The position numbers and the translations under genes were made by a program. Positions 1 to 13,443 of a DNA stretch of 64,000 bases are shown here, piece by piece (within the stretch, counting starts at the first letter, position 1; every line of letters starts with the position of its first letter). The stretch spans positions 372,001 through 436,000 of the forward strand of contig JAACJM010000036.1 of assembly GCA_013368315.1 (NCBI GenBank), written 5' to 3'. Source of the DNA: Tetrapyrgos nigripes. Lineage: Eukaryota > Basidiomycota > Agaricomycetes > Agaricales > Campanellaceae. The notes beneath the pieces are model-generated. The model saw only the letters and a program-made list of their open reading frames with translations, had not been told where the DNA came from and did no database searches.

Positions 1-39
1 GTGCTTTTGAACTTTCTTTTCCTCATTGCCCTTCATTCA

Positions 40-2149
40 ATGCAAATCCAGTGGTGGAAACTCAACTTGGCGATCTTTGCGTTTTTACTCGCTGTCGTCG
101 ACGCGAGGAAGAACAGGTACATCGTACCAGGAGCGCCGTGGTATGACACAGATGGAAACCTTCTGAGTGCTCATGCAGGCGGTATTGTTGAGCATGATGG
201 GAAATGGTATTGGTTTGGACAGAACGAGCGTATTGAGGACAAAGACCTTTTCTCTGGTGCGTTGTGGTCAAACATTTCTAGACAGCCTGAGATTCTTACT
301 GGTAAAATATTTATTTGAAAGGTATCAATGCTTACTCCTCGTCCGACCTACTCAACTGGGACTACGAAGGAAGGGCCTTGTCGTCAATCAACGGAACTGT
401 TATTGGCCCGGATACCGTTGTCGAAAGACCCAAAGCCGTTTTCAATGAAGAGACACAAACCTGGGTACTATGGTTCCATTCGGATAATTCGACCTATGGA
501 CTATTGAGGCAGGGTGTTGCTACTAGTCCAAATATCTCAGGCAAGCCTTTTGCACCATTTGAGCAAGTTATGCATGCTGACCGTCAATTGCGCATATACC
601 CAGGTCCATATGATTTCCAGGGAGTATTCTCACCCTTGGGTGGTACGAGTCAGGACTTTGGTCTGTTCCAGGATGTTGACCACGATGGTGTGCTCCCCAA
701 AGTACCGTCTAGTTGTATTTCCTGAAATTTGACTTCTTCTAGGTGCCAGCTACGCTTTGTACAGTAACGGAGACGCTGATGCTGCACACGATAATCTTAT
801 CGCTCGCATGAACTCTACTTTCACCGGAGTTGAAGAATTAGTTTATGAATTCCCAGGTGTTTGCCTTTTGTTCTAAAATCTTGAAAAAACATCTTCCTCA
901 TTATATCCTAGACTTTGACCTCGAGGCACCCACCATGTTTTTCTCTGGGACTCGTTACTACATCCTGATGTCTCATAAGACCGGGTATCGTCCTAATAAC
1001 GTTGTCGTGTTCTCTGCAGAGAAATTGGAGGGTCCATGGTCTGCACAGTCGTATATCGCCACGTAAGTATATTATGCCACTACTGCATCTCCTTTCAAGA
1101 TGGTTGCCCTTCTCTGACTTGTAATTTCTCTCGATGTAGACTCGGAACCAGAACGTTCAATTCTCAAAGCACGATGATAATCTCCGTCAAAGGCTCTGAG
1201 CGATCTACTTTCCTCTACGCTGGTGACCAGTGGACAACCGCTAAGGATCTATATCTGAGCACGTACGTTTTTTTGGGACATGAATCCCGTATGCCAGTGT
1301 ATTAACCGTAATCCTTCCAGATATGTGTGGCTCCCCATGAGTTTTAACGATAATACCGGTGCCTTGAACGTCGACTGGCACGACCTGTATTCTATCGACG
1401 TCAAAACAGGGTCAATCACTGTTCCCAATGGCGAGAGCTACGAGGCGGAAGATGGGGAGATTAGCGGTGTGGCCTATTCTACGCTTTGTGTCAGTTCATC
1501 TAAAGTCTTTCCGATGCGATGATGGACTAATTGGCTCTGCATGTACAATTAGCCAACGTGCTCTGGTGGAAGACTTGTCACTAACAGTGAGTAGATCAAG
1601 TTCTCAAGACACAGGAAAGCGCTCACCCTCACCGTTCTCTCTGTATGTAGTCCAAGGCAACGGAACTCTTACTATCTCCAGCATACAAGGAACGGGTCAA
1701 CCGCAATGGGTGTCAATCTACTATCACAATCCCGACGGAAAATGTAAAGTCTGAAGAGACATGTTCTAACTGTCACCTTTAACTTATCACCTTACCTGCA
1801 GGGGGCGACAATCGGGGCGGCGACCTGCTTGTCCTCAATCGGACAGCAACTATCACTGTGAACGACGATCCGCCTATTACTCTCCGTCAACCAAGTGGAA
1901 GTGCAGGAATAATACTAAGTCAGCCACTCAATGTGACGTTCAAAGCAGGTGGAGAGAATAGAATTAGCTTTAATGGGTTCCGACAAGGTATGTCCTACTT
2001 AGTCTTCCACGATTACCAGTTGTATTGCGTACCTGCGTCCCTCCAAGGGAGATATGACGATAGTACTCATACATAACTCACCCTCATGTGCAGGTCTCGC
2101 TTCCGATGTAGACAAGATTGTGGTGTATGGGAATATCTACGATGACTGA
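40..2149 (+). CDS. GH43 exo-beta-1,3-galactanase with C-terminal CBM35
   Basis: Secreted glycoside hydrolase predicted to release galactose from beta-1,3-galactan, the backbone of arabinogalactan proteins. The ATG at 40 gives a hydrophobic signal peptide ending near ...FLLAVVDA. The mature N-terminus (VPGAPWYDTDGN, then HAGGIVEHDGKWYWFG) is the first blade of a GH43 propeller and matches the Phanerochaete 1,3-galactanase subgroup. VVERPKAVFN, WVLWFHSD, a Glu in DLEAPT and a Gln in TFNSQST sit where that subgroup has its active-site residues. SYEAEDGE opens the CBM35 module, which ends in DVDKIVVYGN. At least eight short introns interrupt the gene; the first is about 257-321. The donor and acceptor calls in the CBM35 linker (1470-1650) are the least certain. 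The upstream promoter lies outside the window. Confidence 0.85.
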
Positions 2150-2489
2150 TCATACATAAACGTTTGAACGAGGACAATCGTTTTTGTATTTATTGTATTT
2201 GAAGTTCACTGGCGAAGTGGCTGACTGAGCTTTAGACGAGTCATTTTGGCGACGTTCTTGATTGTTCGTGCGATCGCCCGTGGGGCAAGTCCACTCTAGC
2301 CCCACATTTGCATTGATTTCAAATGGATATCGAAGCGACCCCAGGCTGACTAAGCTCCAAAGCGAGTCATTTCCTTCGGAACGACTTTTTGATTACTCAT
2401 GCACCAGCCACAACTGCTAGATCATTATCATTGACAAGACGTACAAAAGCGCGTGTCCCTTTTCAAACAACCTCCATCGACTAGCAAAG

Positions 2490-3922
2490 ATGACTATAAA
2501 CCTAGAAACGCCGTACACGATCTCCATCCCCGACTCCAAACTCTCCATTCTCCAACAGAAACTTGCCTTCGTTACTTTCCCAGACGAGTTGGAAGACTCT
2601 GGCTGGGATTATGGTGTTCCCCTATCTGTTGCCCAACGTCTGATTTCTAGATGGAAAGATGGTTACGATTGGAGGAAGATCGAGAAACAGCTGAATGAAG
2701 AATTACCTCAATTCACGAGGGATATCGAGGTCGAAGGACATGGGGTCCTCAAGATTCATTACGTGCATAAGAAGAGTAGTAAAAATGCGATCCCGCTGCT
2801 TTTCGTCCACGGATGTGAGTTTTGCTTTCGAATTTTATCTGACCAACAGTTGTCTAAGATATACTATTTCAATTTTCAAGGCCAGGAAGTTTCCTCGAAG
2901 TCCGGAAGATCCTCCCATTGTTGACCGAGCCTGAATCTGCTCAAGACCCCAGCTTTCATGTCGTTGCACTGAGTTTGCCTGGATTTGGGTTCTCGGAAGC
3001 CCCGAGGAAGAAAGGGTTCAGTCTTCGTCAGTTCGCAGAAGTTTGTAACAAGCTTATGCTTTCGTTGGGATATGATCGCTACGGTCAGTTGGCGGCTTTG
3101 ACTTGCATCTTTTTTCTTGCCGCTGACGCATTCCAGTTACTCAATCTGGGGATTGGGGTTTCTATATATGCCGGACTATCGCCCAATTTTACGGTGGCAA
3201 GCATCTTATTGCATGGCATACGAATTATCCCGAGTAGGTTCCTTTCATCTTTCGCAGTGAACGGCCCTTCTGAATCTCCATGCTAGCGCTGGAGGTGATG
3301 TACCCACATCTCCGGACGACCCCTCGACGGCCTCTCAAATGGATCTTGACGGCTACGCTCGAAACCGATGGTTTTTCAAAGACTCTTTTGGCTATAACAC
3401 CGAACAGACCTCACGGCCTCAGACGATAGGCTACTCACTTGCAGATTCTCCCCTAGGCTTGCTGGCTTGGATCTACGAGAAACTTGTCGAGTGGTCAGAT
3501 GTCGACGCATACTCCTGGTCTGACGATGAAGCGCTCACCTGGATATCGGTCTATTGGTTCTCTGAAGCCGGGCCTGCTGCAGCGGGGAGGATCTATAGAG
3601 AGGTTCAATATAAAGAGCCTAATGATAGGGAAGCAGCAAACGTATGCCCTCAAAATCCTCGACCGGACATTCCAATGGGATGGTCGAGATTTCCAAGAGA
3701 TATTTTGTACTATCCACTAGCGTGAGCACTGCTTTGAACCATACGGTTGCGATTCGTTTTGCTGAGTTTCATCACAGCTCGGTGCAGAAGATCGGGAATC
3801 TCGCTTACCAAAATTACGACCACAAGAAAGGGGGGCATTTCCCTGCTACAGAGGTACCGGAGGCGCTTGTCAAGGATCTGAGGCAATTTTTTCGTAGCGT
3901 CGTCGATGTTAGATTGGCATAA
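2490..3922 (+). CDS. Epoxide hydrolase, microsomal/EHN type (frame lesion at the HGWPG motif)
   Basis: Alpha/beta-hydrolase that opens epoxides to diols. Residues 1-110 form the EHN lid domain. A HGWPG-type oxyanion motif spans intron 1. The nucleophile elbow reads TQSGDWG with the Asp in place, and the catalytic His lies in KKGGHFPATE near the C-terminus. Introns lie at about 2815-2880, 3085-3136, 3233-3287 and 3722-3777. The last three keep frame. At intron 1, exon 2 needs two bases of the Trp codon before it, but exon 1 ends GGAT before GTGAGT and supplies only one. One G therefore seems to be missing near 2814, from sequencing error or a real lesion. All other family features are intact, so the family call is firm and the functional state is open. 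Confidence 0.85.
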
Positions 3923-3947
3923 CGGACAGGATAGGTCATGATTACTA

Positions 3948-5703
3948 TTAAATGTCTACGAAAATTTTTGCATAGCAGGGTATCCTCCCATTTCCAAAGC
4001 ACAGTGGCTGCTTACTGGCAGCAAACTTTGACACGGCAACTTGAGATCCTACACCCGCGGACTCTTGATTTTGATGATCCAAGTGTAAGTAGAACTTGAA
4101 ATCTGAATCACAGATAAAGGGTCTCCTAATGTCTGACGGATGAAGATCAACATGCGATCGATAGTGAGACGAGTGCAATGCTTACTCCAGGTGCATATGT
4201 GTCGGTGATTGTTTTTCTTCCAGTCTTGTTTTTGGCAATCTGATGAGCAATATTCGGCGACCTTGCATCTCGAGCATGTTTTTCGACGAATCTTCGAGCC
4301 AATATAATGTCCGCTGTTGGGACACTGAGTGAATATGTCAGAAGGCATGTCATAGAAATTGCTAAAACTCGTACTACCTTGGGATAAGCACAGACTATTA
4401 GTCCAGAATCCTCAAATTCTTCACGAAACTTTTCGTATATGGACGCATTATTGATGACTCCTTCCCAAGTCTCAACTAGACGACGATGCGAGGGATCCTG
4501 ACTGGAAGAAAGAGCCATGAAGGCTTCCAGAGCATCGCCATGGTTTTCCTGCACTTGCTTCAATGAGCGCAGGAAAAGATGGAAGACACTGCGAAATCCG
4601 AACACCGTCGGTAGAAGTTGAATGAGGTTGTGGAACATCTTGGCAAGCGCCCCAGATTGATCGTCGAAAAACAGTTTCGATGAGACTGGATGCCTGCATC
4701 ATGGAGGAAAGCAGGCCGGAACGAAGCATGCGGCCATACGCCGCGACCCTGAAGGTCTCGTTGCGTATAAGTCCGGTGAACGCTACCAGCAAATGATACA
4801 ATAATCGAGCCCTTTCCACCTCCGAAAGTTTTATCCTGAACTTCCTGGTTCTGCGAGACGTAATAAAATTTTCCACTACTCGAAACAGATCCAGGAAGCC
4901 ATGAAGAATTAGGGACTTTATAACCTCGGTACACTGGGGTTTGCCGCCAAATTTGCAAGGATATCGATAGCATACCCAAGAGGGTGATAGTTGGTGGATG
5001 GATATGTGCAAGAAAGTTTGGCATCGATGAACCAGAAGAGTAGAGCAATGGCACCTGATGTACGAGAGAATATTATGGCGAGTCGTTCAGGTAGACCACT
5101 GTCTTCGGATTTGTGGGAGCTCGTTATGACCACGTGTAACGTTCGAAGAATTCTCTCTGATTCAAGAGGGTAGTCTTCGACAGCATACACCCATACCTGT
5201 ATCAGAATAGGAAATATGTCGGCTTTCCTTTGAGCGAATGAAAAGGCGACGTCTTGATTGTGCTTGTGGCTCTTCTCAGGCTCTTCGCGTGGTAGAGCGA
5301 AGAGAGGAGGATATAGGCAAAACAGCTCCTTCCTGATCTCCAATCCTTTTTCGGAATGGAGAGGCTCCTTTCCCAAAATGAAATGCTTGCTCAGCGCCGA
5401 TGTCCACGTCCACAGTGTGAGCCAGTGCTTATTAAAAGCCTGGCTATGTGTACGCCTCTGGGTCTGTGTTTGACGAGGGTTAATCATTGCCCATACCGTC
5501 AAGAACCGTAAGGAGTGAAGGGAAATCTCTATTTCATCGGAAGGGTTGGAGGTGTCGACTGTAGTTGGCACTGGACGGCGAAGGATTTCAAATGCTTGCG
5601 CACTGGTCAGGGTCTTGATGTGGTTTTCGTAGCGCTGCTGCATAGTAGTAGTCATCTGGGGCAAACTAGAGAGCTCAGTATGATTAACAGGAGCAGGACA
5701 CAC
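3948..5703 (-). CDS. MYND-type zinc finger protein (two compensating frame changes)
   Basis: Long helical N-terminal region followed by a C-terminal MYND finger at about 4210-4330 (KTCSRCKVAEYCSSDCQ, then HRHIC). MYND fingers are zinc-binding protein-interaction modules, and this architecture is common as a multigene family in mushrooms. An intron at about 4324-4378 joins ...CAYPK to CPNSGHY. A second at about 4095-4176 joins HICTW to a tail read in the frame that stops at 3948. The body reads in one frame from 5703 to about 4940, in another from 4940 to 4665, then in the first again. The switches sit at a C run and a T run, and all three segments look coding. A possible extra 5' exon lies upstream, because CAG|GTATGT occurs near 5710. 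The target of the protein is unknown. Confidence 0.7.
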
Positions 5704-5938
5704 ACATACCTGACTGGCCGTTGGGGGCTGCTGTGAAACACTGAGCGGATACAGAGTACACCCACTAAGAGTTCACACGGGGTAGGAATAGGGGTTTGCA
5801 CCGGTAATACGTACACCAATCCAATATGACTCTCAATGTCCCTTGGATGAAAAACACTGTACCGAGTTCTATGTTACCTGTCATCAAGTACGAACAAACC
5901 CTTCATAGCACTTCTCCGCGACTTCCACACAAATACGA
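5704..5938. other. Intergenic stretch between MYND gene and monooxygenase relic
   Basis: No coding signal beyond a possible 5' exon of the MYND gene close to 5710-5760. Nothing else recognised. Confidence 0.4.
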
Positions 5939-6995
<1,057 letters not shown>

Positions 6996-7373
6996 GAAGT
7001 GAAAGTATGAGGAAGAGATACTCAGATACGCACACGTGAAGGACTCGGAAGTTCTGAGTACTTAGGCACGGCTAATTTTGTTCCTCTCTTTCCGAGTCAT
7101 TCGTCTCAACTTATCTGCTGCAAATCTGTAGCCTCAACTCACCCAAAATATACCATCCTATCCGACGCACAGTCTCGAAAATTGTCACCCCATGCTACAC
7201 AGCGAACAGTAAGGCATGCGTAGACGCATCCTGTCAAACTGCTGTATGTACTTATAGGCGTCTATCAATGATAAGGCAAAGCTACGACTTGTGGGAAGGA
7301 CGGCGGTCTCCTTAAACCTCTTGTTTCTGCCCTCGACACTCCGATTCACGACATAGACCAGAACACTTCAACT
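6996..7373. other. Gene-free stretch upstream of the RING gene
   Basis: No convincing coding frame on either strand. It should hold the promoter of the RING gene. Weak similarity to the missing monooxygenase N-terminus was sought and not seen. Confidence 0.4.
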
Positions 7374-9067
7374 ATGGAAGAACTACGTGCGGAACAAGTT
7401 GACCAGATTCCGGACAACCTATCCAGGCCTTCATACCACCACCTAGCATCACTAGACGTTTCTGCTGATGCAGATTCATCATCATCGTCTCCGCTCCCTC
7501 ATCGATTCCAATGGGTAGTGGAGAGATCGAAGGAACTGCTCAACGAGCTCGAGTCAAAGCAACTTCTTGTTGTACTACCAACGATAAGGCAGCTGATGGA
7601 ACGTGTTAATCAAAAAAGCTGGATCACCGGGAATTTGACAAGTTCGCGCAACTATTGGGCAGACTAGTGGCTGTAAAAGAGAGCAAAAGTGAGGCCTCTT
7701 TTATGATATACTCAGCGTTTACTAAACATCCTCACTTTTCTTTCCTTGTGATTGTTTTTTTTTTCCCAGATAAAATACCAGTTGTTCGTTATCTGCCTTG
7801 TATCTCCGACCTTCCACCTTCCGAGCTCAATGGACCTGCTCCGCCTGAATGGCTGGCAATGTGAGTATATCCTGCCCAAAGCCTCCACCTCGTCTGACGT
7901 CCCGTCTAGGTTTGTACATTCAGACATACCATCTGTTTGTATTGAAGATCATAACGCATGCTGCAATATCTGTCTGGAAGATTTTGAAGAACCAGCACTA
8001 GCAGCAGAGTTTCAAGTTGACAGCGGTGACGACGGGACCCAAGCGAGTCCGAAACCATTGAGGCAGTTGATATGCGGGCATGTTTTGCATGTCAGTCTGT
8101 CCTTACTTTCTAAACTACTCTCAGAGATTGACCATATCTTCAGGAAGACTGTCTACCCATATTTCAAAATGATGACCGTGATGATGATGAAACGTTCGAG
8201 TGCCCTGTATGTCGCACAGAAATCTGGACCTCCCACAGCATGTCCTTGGACCAACAGCAGACTTATGACGATCACTACAACAGTCTCCCACCATGGCAGA
8301 AGCTTGACGCGAACATGTTGGAGTGGGCTGCCTGGTACCGTATTAGTGACTATGACGAGGCTCTGAATAGCACTACTCGTGGGCGTCCGGTCAACGACAA
8401 CGCGTTGGGTATTTGGGGTGATCAGACGTACAAGAGATACGTTTATTCCAGGATGGCAGATAGCCCTGAGGGACTTGTTGGTTGCTTAATTATTGGTCCA
8501 GAGAGAGCACAGTCTATTAGCGCTCTCGTCTCCGAAGGGGAGCATGGGGATGCAAGTAGGGAGTTAAAGGGGTTTTGGGATTTCTCGGGTCTGCAAGGTG
8601 CGCCTCGTTTATTGGCAGTGTTAGCCAAGCACGGTCCCCCAGATGAGTGCCATTGGGTGGTGCACAGGTTCTCGCTACCTGATGGTGCTCTGACAACATA
8701 CCATTTTCACACTGAGCTTCAGGCTTGTCCTGATTGTCGTCCTGCGTCATGGTGGCCCGTCATCCGTCTCGCGTGGCCTGATGCTACCATCTGTCCAAAT
8801 CCCGGTATGCCAACGCTGATCCATCTTCACCAACCAATGGAACTGGGCATTGACGACTCTGTTGCTGCAGTTGGTATACGGGACAACATCCTCATGGGTT
8901 TACCAGCTGAACATAGTGTGGATCTTGAACGCCTCAGGAACCTTATCAGTACCGAGGTCAAAAGTCTTCGTGAAAGATATAACTCATGTACAAGTTATCT
9001 CTCAACGTTCCTCGGTGACCTGTATGGAAGATATGAGAGAGTTGAAGCTGACAAGCTGGCTCTCTAG
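7374..9067 (+). CDS. RING finger protein, putative E3 ubiquitin ligase
   Basis: The ATG at 7374 opens a low-complexity N-terminus (DADSSSSSPLPHRF). The RING begins with CNICLEDF at about 7960, has a long acidic insertion, then CGHVLH. After an intron at about 8092-8144 it continues EDCLPIF and ends CPVCRTE, a complete C3HC4/H2-like set of zinc ligands. Other introns lie at about 7690-7770 and 7862-7908. The C-terminal 270 residues (ISDYDEALNSTTRG to the end) are a conserved-looking globular region I do not recognise. RING proteins usually recruit E2 enzymes to substrates; no substrate can be named. The frame breaks near 7611: one more A in the six-A run would join ERVNQK to KLDHREFDKFAQLLGRL. 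Confidence 0.75.
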
Positions 9068-10141
9068 ACTTCAACAATTGTAGTACAGACTGGATTACGA
9101 TCATATGTTAAGGAATGGCCTAAATCCGAAGTTTTCGCTAAGTAGCAAAGAAAAAAAGGCATGCACTCGCAAGTGACGCCGCTTTTACTGACAAAAACTT
9201 GTCCCCTATTTCCGATGTTCTGACTGTGCTACTGGCCTACTACAAACCTGCTCCTTGTACCTGTTGGTGATATCTTCCACAGTACTAGTGGCGCTATGTA
9301 CCTCTATCAATGTCAACACTGATAGTTTTCCTGTCTACTAATTAATGGGTATCAGATACCAAATCTGTTGTTATAGACTGCAAGAAATTGACTCACAATA
9401 GGCTCTATAAGAAGGATCACTGAGTGACATATTCGATGCAGTCTTTCAGAAGTCCTTCTCGCTCTCCCCGAGTATTCACTTGCAATACGCTCTTCCTAAG
9501 TTCCTTGACTCCATTCCCATTGATTCTGGTGTGCTATATGGATGCCGTGTATATCCGGTGAGAAAAGTTGCGATACCAGTCATAGTGGAAGATGAGGACC
9601 CAGATGAGCGCAAAGGAGAAGGGCACCCGCAAGCGACCTGACAGAACGAAAGAACCGGAAAGTTTGACTAGGCTACCTGGACCATCTTGGCATGTCTTTA
9701 TGCCAATCAATCTATCAGCTCAATGAGAAGGTTGTGCAAGAACATGAAAAGACACCGACGCACCAGTTTTGGGGCTCTTGCATAAAGAAATCTCAAGAAT
9801 AACCCTTTGACTCCTACGCAACCTTTCGGAATAGTTGAAGAAAGCTGAAAGCAACTCGTAGAGCATTCTTTGTACGCATAGCTTGCCTTGCCCAGTGGAT
9901 GACACTGTGGTTAGTGGTAGTCAAGGAAGACACTGGGAAGAACTCCGATTCGGTCACATTTTTTTTCAACCTGTAGTACTCTGCATCTGCTACTGCTACA
10001 AATTGACTGCTCAAGTCACCGCACCGAAGGTCCGTCAAACCCGTTGGAAACACCCTTCCGCAAATTACAGAGAGGGTACGCAAACTTGAAGTCTCCAAAA
10101 GCTGTTCTTGATGACTCTCTAGCCTAGTAGTAGCATAACAA
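9068..10141. other. Intergenic, about 1.07 kb between convergent genes
   Basis: This lies between the 3' end of the RING gene and the 3' end of the CWF19-like gene. An open frame without ATG at about 9412-9640 on the plus strand (SIHLQYALPKFLDSIPIDSG within it) has protein-like composition but matches nothing I know. No other signal was seen. Confidence 0.4.
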
Positions 10142-13004
10142 TTACGCTCTACCAATCATCCCAGTCCAATCAAACTTGTCATACTTCTGCTTGAACTTCG
10201 CTACACGCTCCCTATTCGAATGAAAGTCAATCCGCCTAGGTCTCCTCCATATCCGGGGTTCGAGGTCTAAAAGGTTGCCGATGATCTCTCCCGCGAAGTA
10301 TCTGCAATGGGCACCGATTAAAAAGTGATTCTGCACAGACAAACTGTTTATGCGTACCTTGGAAACTCTCCGCCTCCCTTTTCACCAACATCATATCCCT
10401 CTTCCTCGTCATTCATGGCATCAGTACCCTCAATGACATGCCCATATCCTTTCTCGCCTTTATAATCGAACTGTACCATAAAGTACGGTAAGTTGGGTAC
10501 CATGGCACGTCTGAACCCTCCTGGACGAGCAGAAAAGTCTATTAGCTTCTTGTGCTGAGACCATTCGGCTTCTGAGCTGAGGATTGATTCCTGAAACAAA
10601 ATGAGACCAAAATCGTGCTCGTGTATGTGTCAGATCAACGCACCTTGAAATATCCAGGAAGAAGTTCAAACTGATCCCAAGGTAAGGGCACACACTCGAT
10701 GAAAGAATGTTTCTGAGGTTTGAGTGATATAACAGTCTCATAGAAGATGACGCCCTTGTCTTCTTCGGCAAACATACGCATCAGGCATTTCATGAAGTTC
10801 TGCAGATACACAAATGTCAACCTTCGTTATGCGCAATACAGACAGAGCTCAGGACATACCTTCGCTTCGTCCCATACATCGTCGTCTCCTTCCAACATTG
10901 TCAGATGATGTTGAATAGGGACTATCAGACAATGCCCTGGGACTAGCTTCTCGTTTGTCGTGCAAGAAAGGTACACTCGTGTCCCCATCGCAATAACAGG
11001 CGCTTTAGGCGGCGAGTCGTCTTCCCCGTAGCAAAATTGACAGGTCGCCAGGGCCTTTTGGGTGCGTTTGTAGTCTGCATGTGAACAGAGATGATATGTG
11101 CTGGAGAGCAAAATGAGAAGCACCTTTGCTCACCGTGGATAGCAAACTGTCGTTTCATAGCGTCAGAACGCATCTTTTGTCTTCCGAGTTTTTCAGCATT
11201 GTCGTCGATGTATTCTAGATCATTCTAGAGGGTGAATTAGTAAGGTACAAGACATCTATGCAGGGAGAAGCAGTTCACCTCGAACTTGCCATCACCCATA
11301 ATTGCACGAGCAAATTGAGCGTCCAGGTTTTTCTGATCGGCCATACCGGCAGTCATACGTTCTTGACGCAACATCTCACCGAGCGTCGTCGTGTCATCAT
11401 CTGCATTAATGCGAACAAGTTCTCCAGTCTTGGGATCCCGAGTCTCAACCTGTAAAACGCACAGGCATCAATATGCTGAAAATGAAAGAAAAATGGCTAA
11501 ATATATGCGCACCTTTTCCTTCTTCTTGCGATTGCCAGGACGCTTGTCGTCCTCGTCTTTGGTTGCTCCAGTGCCGACGTCATACATACGACCTCTAGCA
11601 TCCAAAGTCGGCAGGACCTCGACAGTTGTTCTGACATTCTCCTCGCCGGATTCACTACCACCATTTGCCAGTCTCGCAGCTTCTTCGTACTCCCGCTCGA
11701 GCTCTTCAGCATTCGGTGCACCCATGAGTTTCGCACGCAGGACCTTTGCCTGGAGTTTATTAAGTGAGGAAGGCGACATGGCTCTTTGAGATTTGGACGA
11801 TTTGGGAATGGGTGGAGTCATGACGGAGGGTATAGGTGTATGCCCCTGTGCCAAAGGAGAAGTGGCTTGCGAAGGCAGTCGCAGACTATCCAGACGACGA
11901 TTTACTGGTGGTGCAGCACCAGATGGAGGAGACGGTGTCGAAGGTGTAGAGTCTCCCATCATACCTGGTCGGCGGAATGAGGAGCTTCGACTAGAAGTGC
12001 CACTTCCGATATCGTTGAAGATGAAGCCTTTCTCTCCTCCATCTGTTGCTTTTCCCTTGCCTTCACGTTGTTTTCCTCGTTCGGCCTTCTTCCCAGCACG
12101 CTCGTCCAATATGCGTCGTTCTTCTTGGGCTTCTTCGAATGAGGCAAGAGAGCCAAAACGCTCAATGCCGACTTCTGTGATGTCGCGGCCTTCTTCTTCG
12201 GCGGTTTCGTAGACACGTCGGAGACGCATCATTCGCCATTGAGAACCGGGACCTCCGGGGGTGTTGGCTTTGGCTTGTGAAGGAGTTTCGGTTTCAGCAG
12301 CTGTACCGTACTTGATTTCAGTATTGAGTTCTCTGGAGCTTACAACTGGCTGTAATGAAAAGAAAACGTCAGAGGTGTAATCTAGACGAACAGGAGAACG
12401 ATGCACACTTTGTCCAAGTCAAGCTTTTCCTTTGGCTTTTTCTTATGCTCTGTGCCCAGACTCGAGAAGAAATCTATGTCTCCACCAAGAGTACGAGAAT
12501 TCCCGGAAGGCTCTCCATAATCCTCCGTTAATGATTCATTCCCTGACATTGGTTGAAGTTTCGCAGTAGAAGAGCTTGGACCTGCTGAAGGAGCTAGCAT
12601 CCATTCGTCCCGTTTAAGAGATGTCTCTGTTGGTAATGTGGGTGGCAAAGGTGGATCATCTGGCTGAGAAGTAGCTCTCGAAGTAAGTTTGAGGCTTTCA
12701 GCAGTTGGAATGTCGGTTGCGAGTATCTTGTTGGATATCAGAATTACTAGAGGACAAAGGCAGAATAGAGACTACTCACTCGTTCTCCTTCCATATCAAT
12801 GTTCTTCTCCACCCACATATCGTCGTCGTCGGGGTCATCATCTACTATCTTGACACCGCTGGAACTCTTGTTTTGCTTGTGCTTGTGCTTTTTCCGACTG
12901 GAGTCGTCGCGGTCGTGTTTATGTCGCTTTTTGCTCGAATGATCCCTTTCCTTGTCGTCGGATCTCTTATGTTTCGAACGTTTTTTTGAAGAGAGTTCGT
13001 CCAT
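10142..13004 (-). CDS. CWF19L2: CWF19-like protein 2 (Cwf19/CwfJ splicing factor)
   Basis: Nuclear protein of late spliceosome complexes related to Drn1/Cwf19, implicated in debranching and intron turnover. The N-terminus (MDELSSKKRSKHKR...) is a Lys/Arg/Asp/Ser-rich disordered region like other CWF19L2 proteins. The middle is acidic and charged. The C-terminal half carries the two CwfJ domains. The HIT-like first domain includes CQFCYGED and GHCLIVPIQHHLTMLEGDDDVW, with the HxHxH-like histidines modified to PIQHH. The second includes KHSFIECVPLPWD, PGYFKESILSSEAEW and PNLPYFMVQFDYKG, ending KYDKFDWTGMIGRA-stop. An upstream in-frame ATG at 13034 is possible, but 13004 matches family starts. 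Several introns, for example near 10330, 10590 and 10805. Confidence 0.9.
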
Positions 13005-13443
13005 GGCTGAACGTTGAACAAGGGAATTGAACAAGTTGAGGTAAATATGAGGTCACTGTCACTGTCAATGTCACTCTCCTACCATGACGCGGTCTAGGCT
13101 AGTAGAGTTTCCCCATCTCTTTATCTTCGGAAGACACCTCAGGAGCGGTCACAAAGTGGGGAAATATTACCGCTGGCATTGTTCGGTAACGTCTAGTAGG
13201 ACGGTCTACACGAGCAGCGGTAGTTCTAATCAGGAATCAGACTTACAATTCTTTCACCACCAAATCACCTAGAAAGTTGCCCAGACAGCAGCCAGCGTCG
13301 TACTCTATCATTTAAACGGTCATGAGCGTCAGAGACATTGGCCAAACATATTGTACTTCACTGTCGGACCGTATGTTGACAGAAACTATTTGGGAACGGC
13401 GCCGGCCTAAGCGCTGGAACCTTGTTTCTTCTTCTGTCTGGTA
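13005..13443. other. Divergent intergenic region
   Basis: Upstream of both the CWF19-like gene (minus) and the DUF6535 gene (plus). It should contain both promoters. No open frame with protein-like features was seen, and no clear TATA box. Confidence 0.4.

Noticed and set aside
9720..10155. 113-codon minus frame containing SVICGRVFPTGL
   Set aside because: Lies downstream of the CWF19-like stop codon, lacks splice-supported context and has no family features.
11468..12406. Several overlapping plus-strand frames at 11.4-12.2 kb
   Set aside because: Shadows of the charged CWF19-like gene on the other strand.
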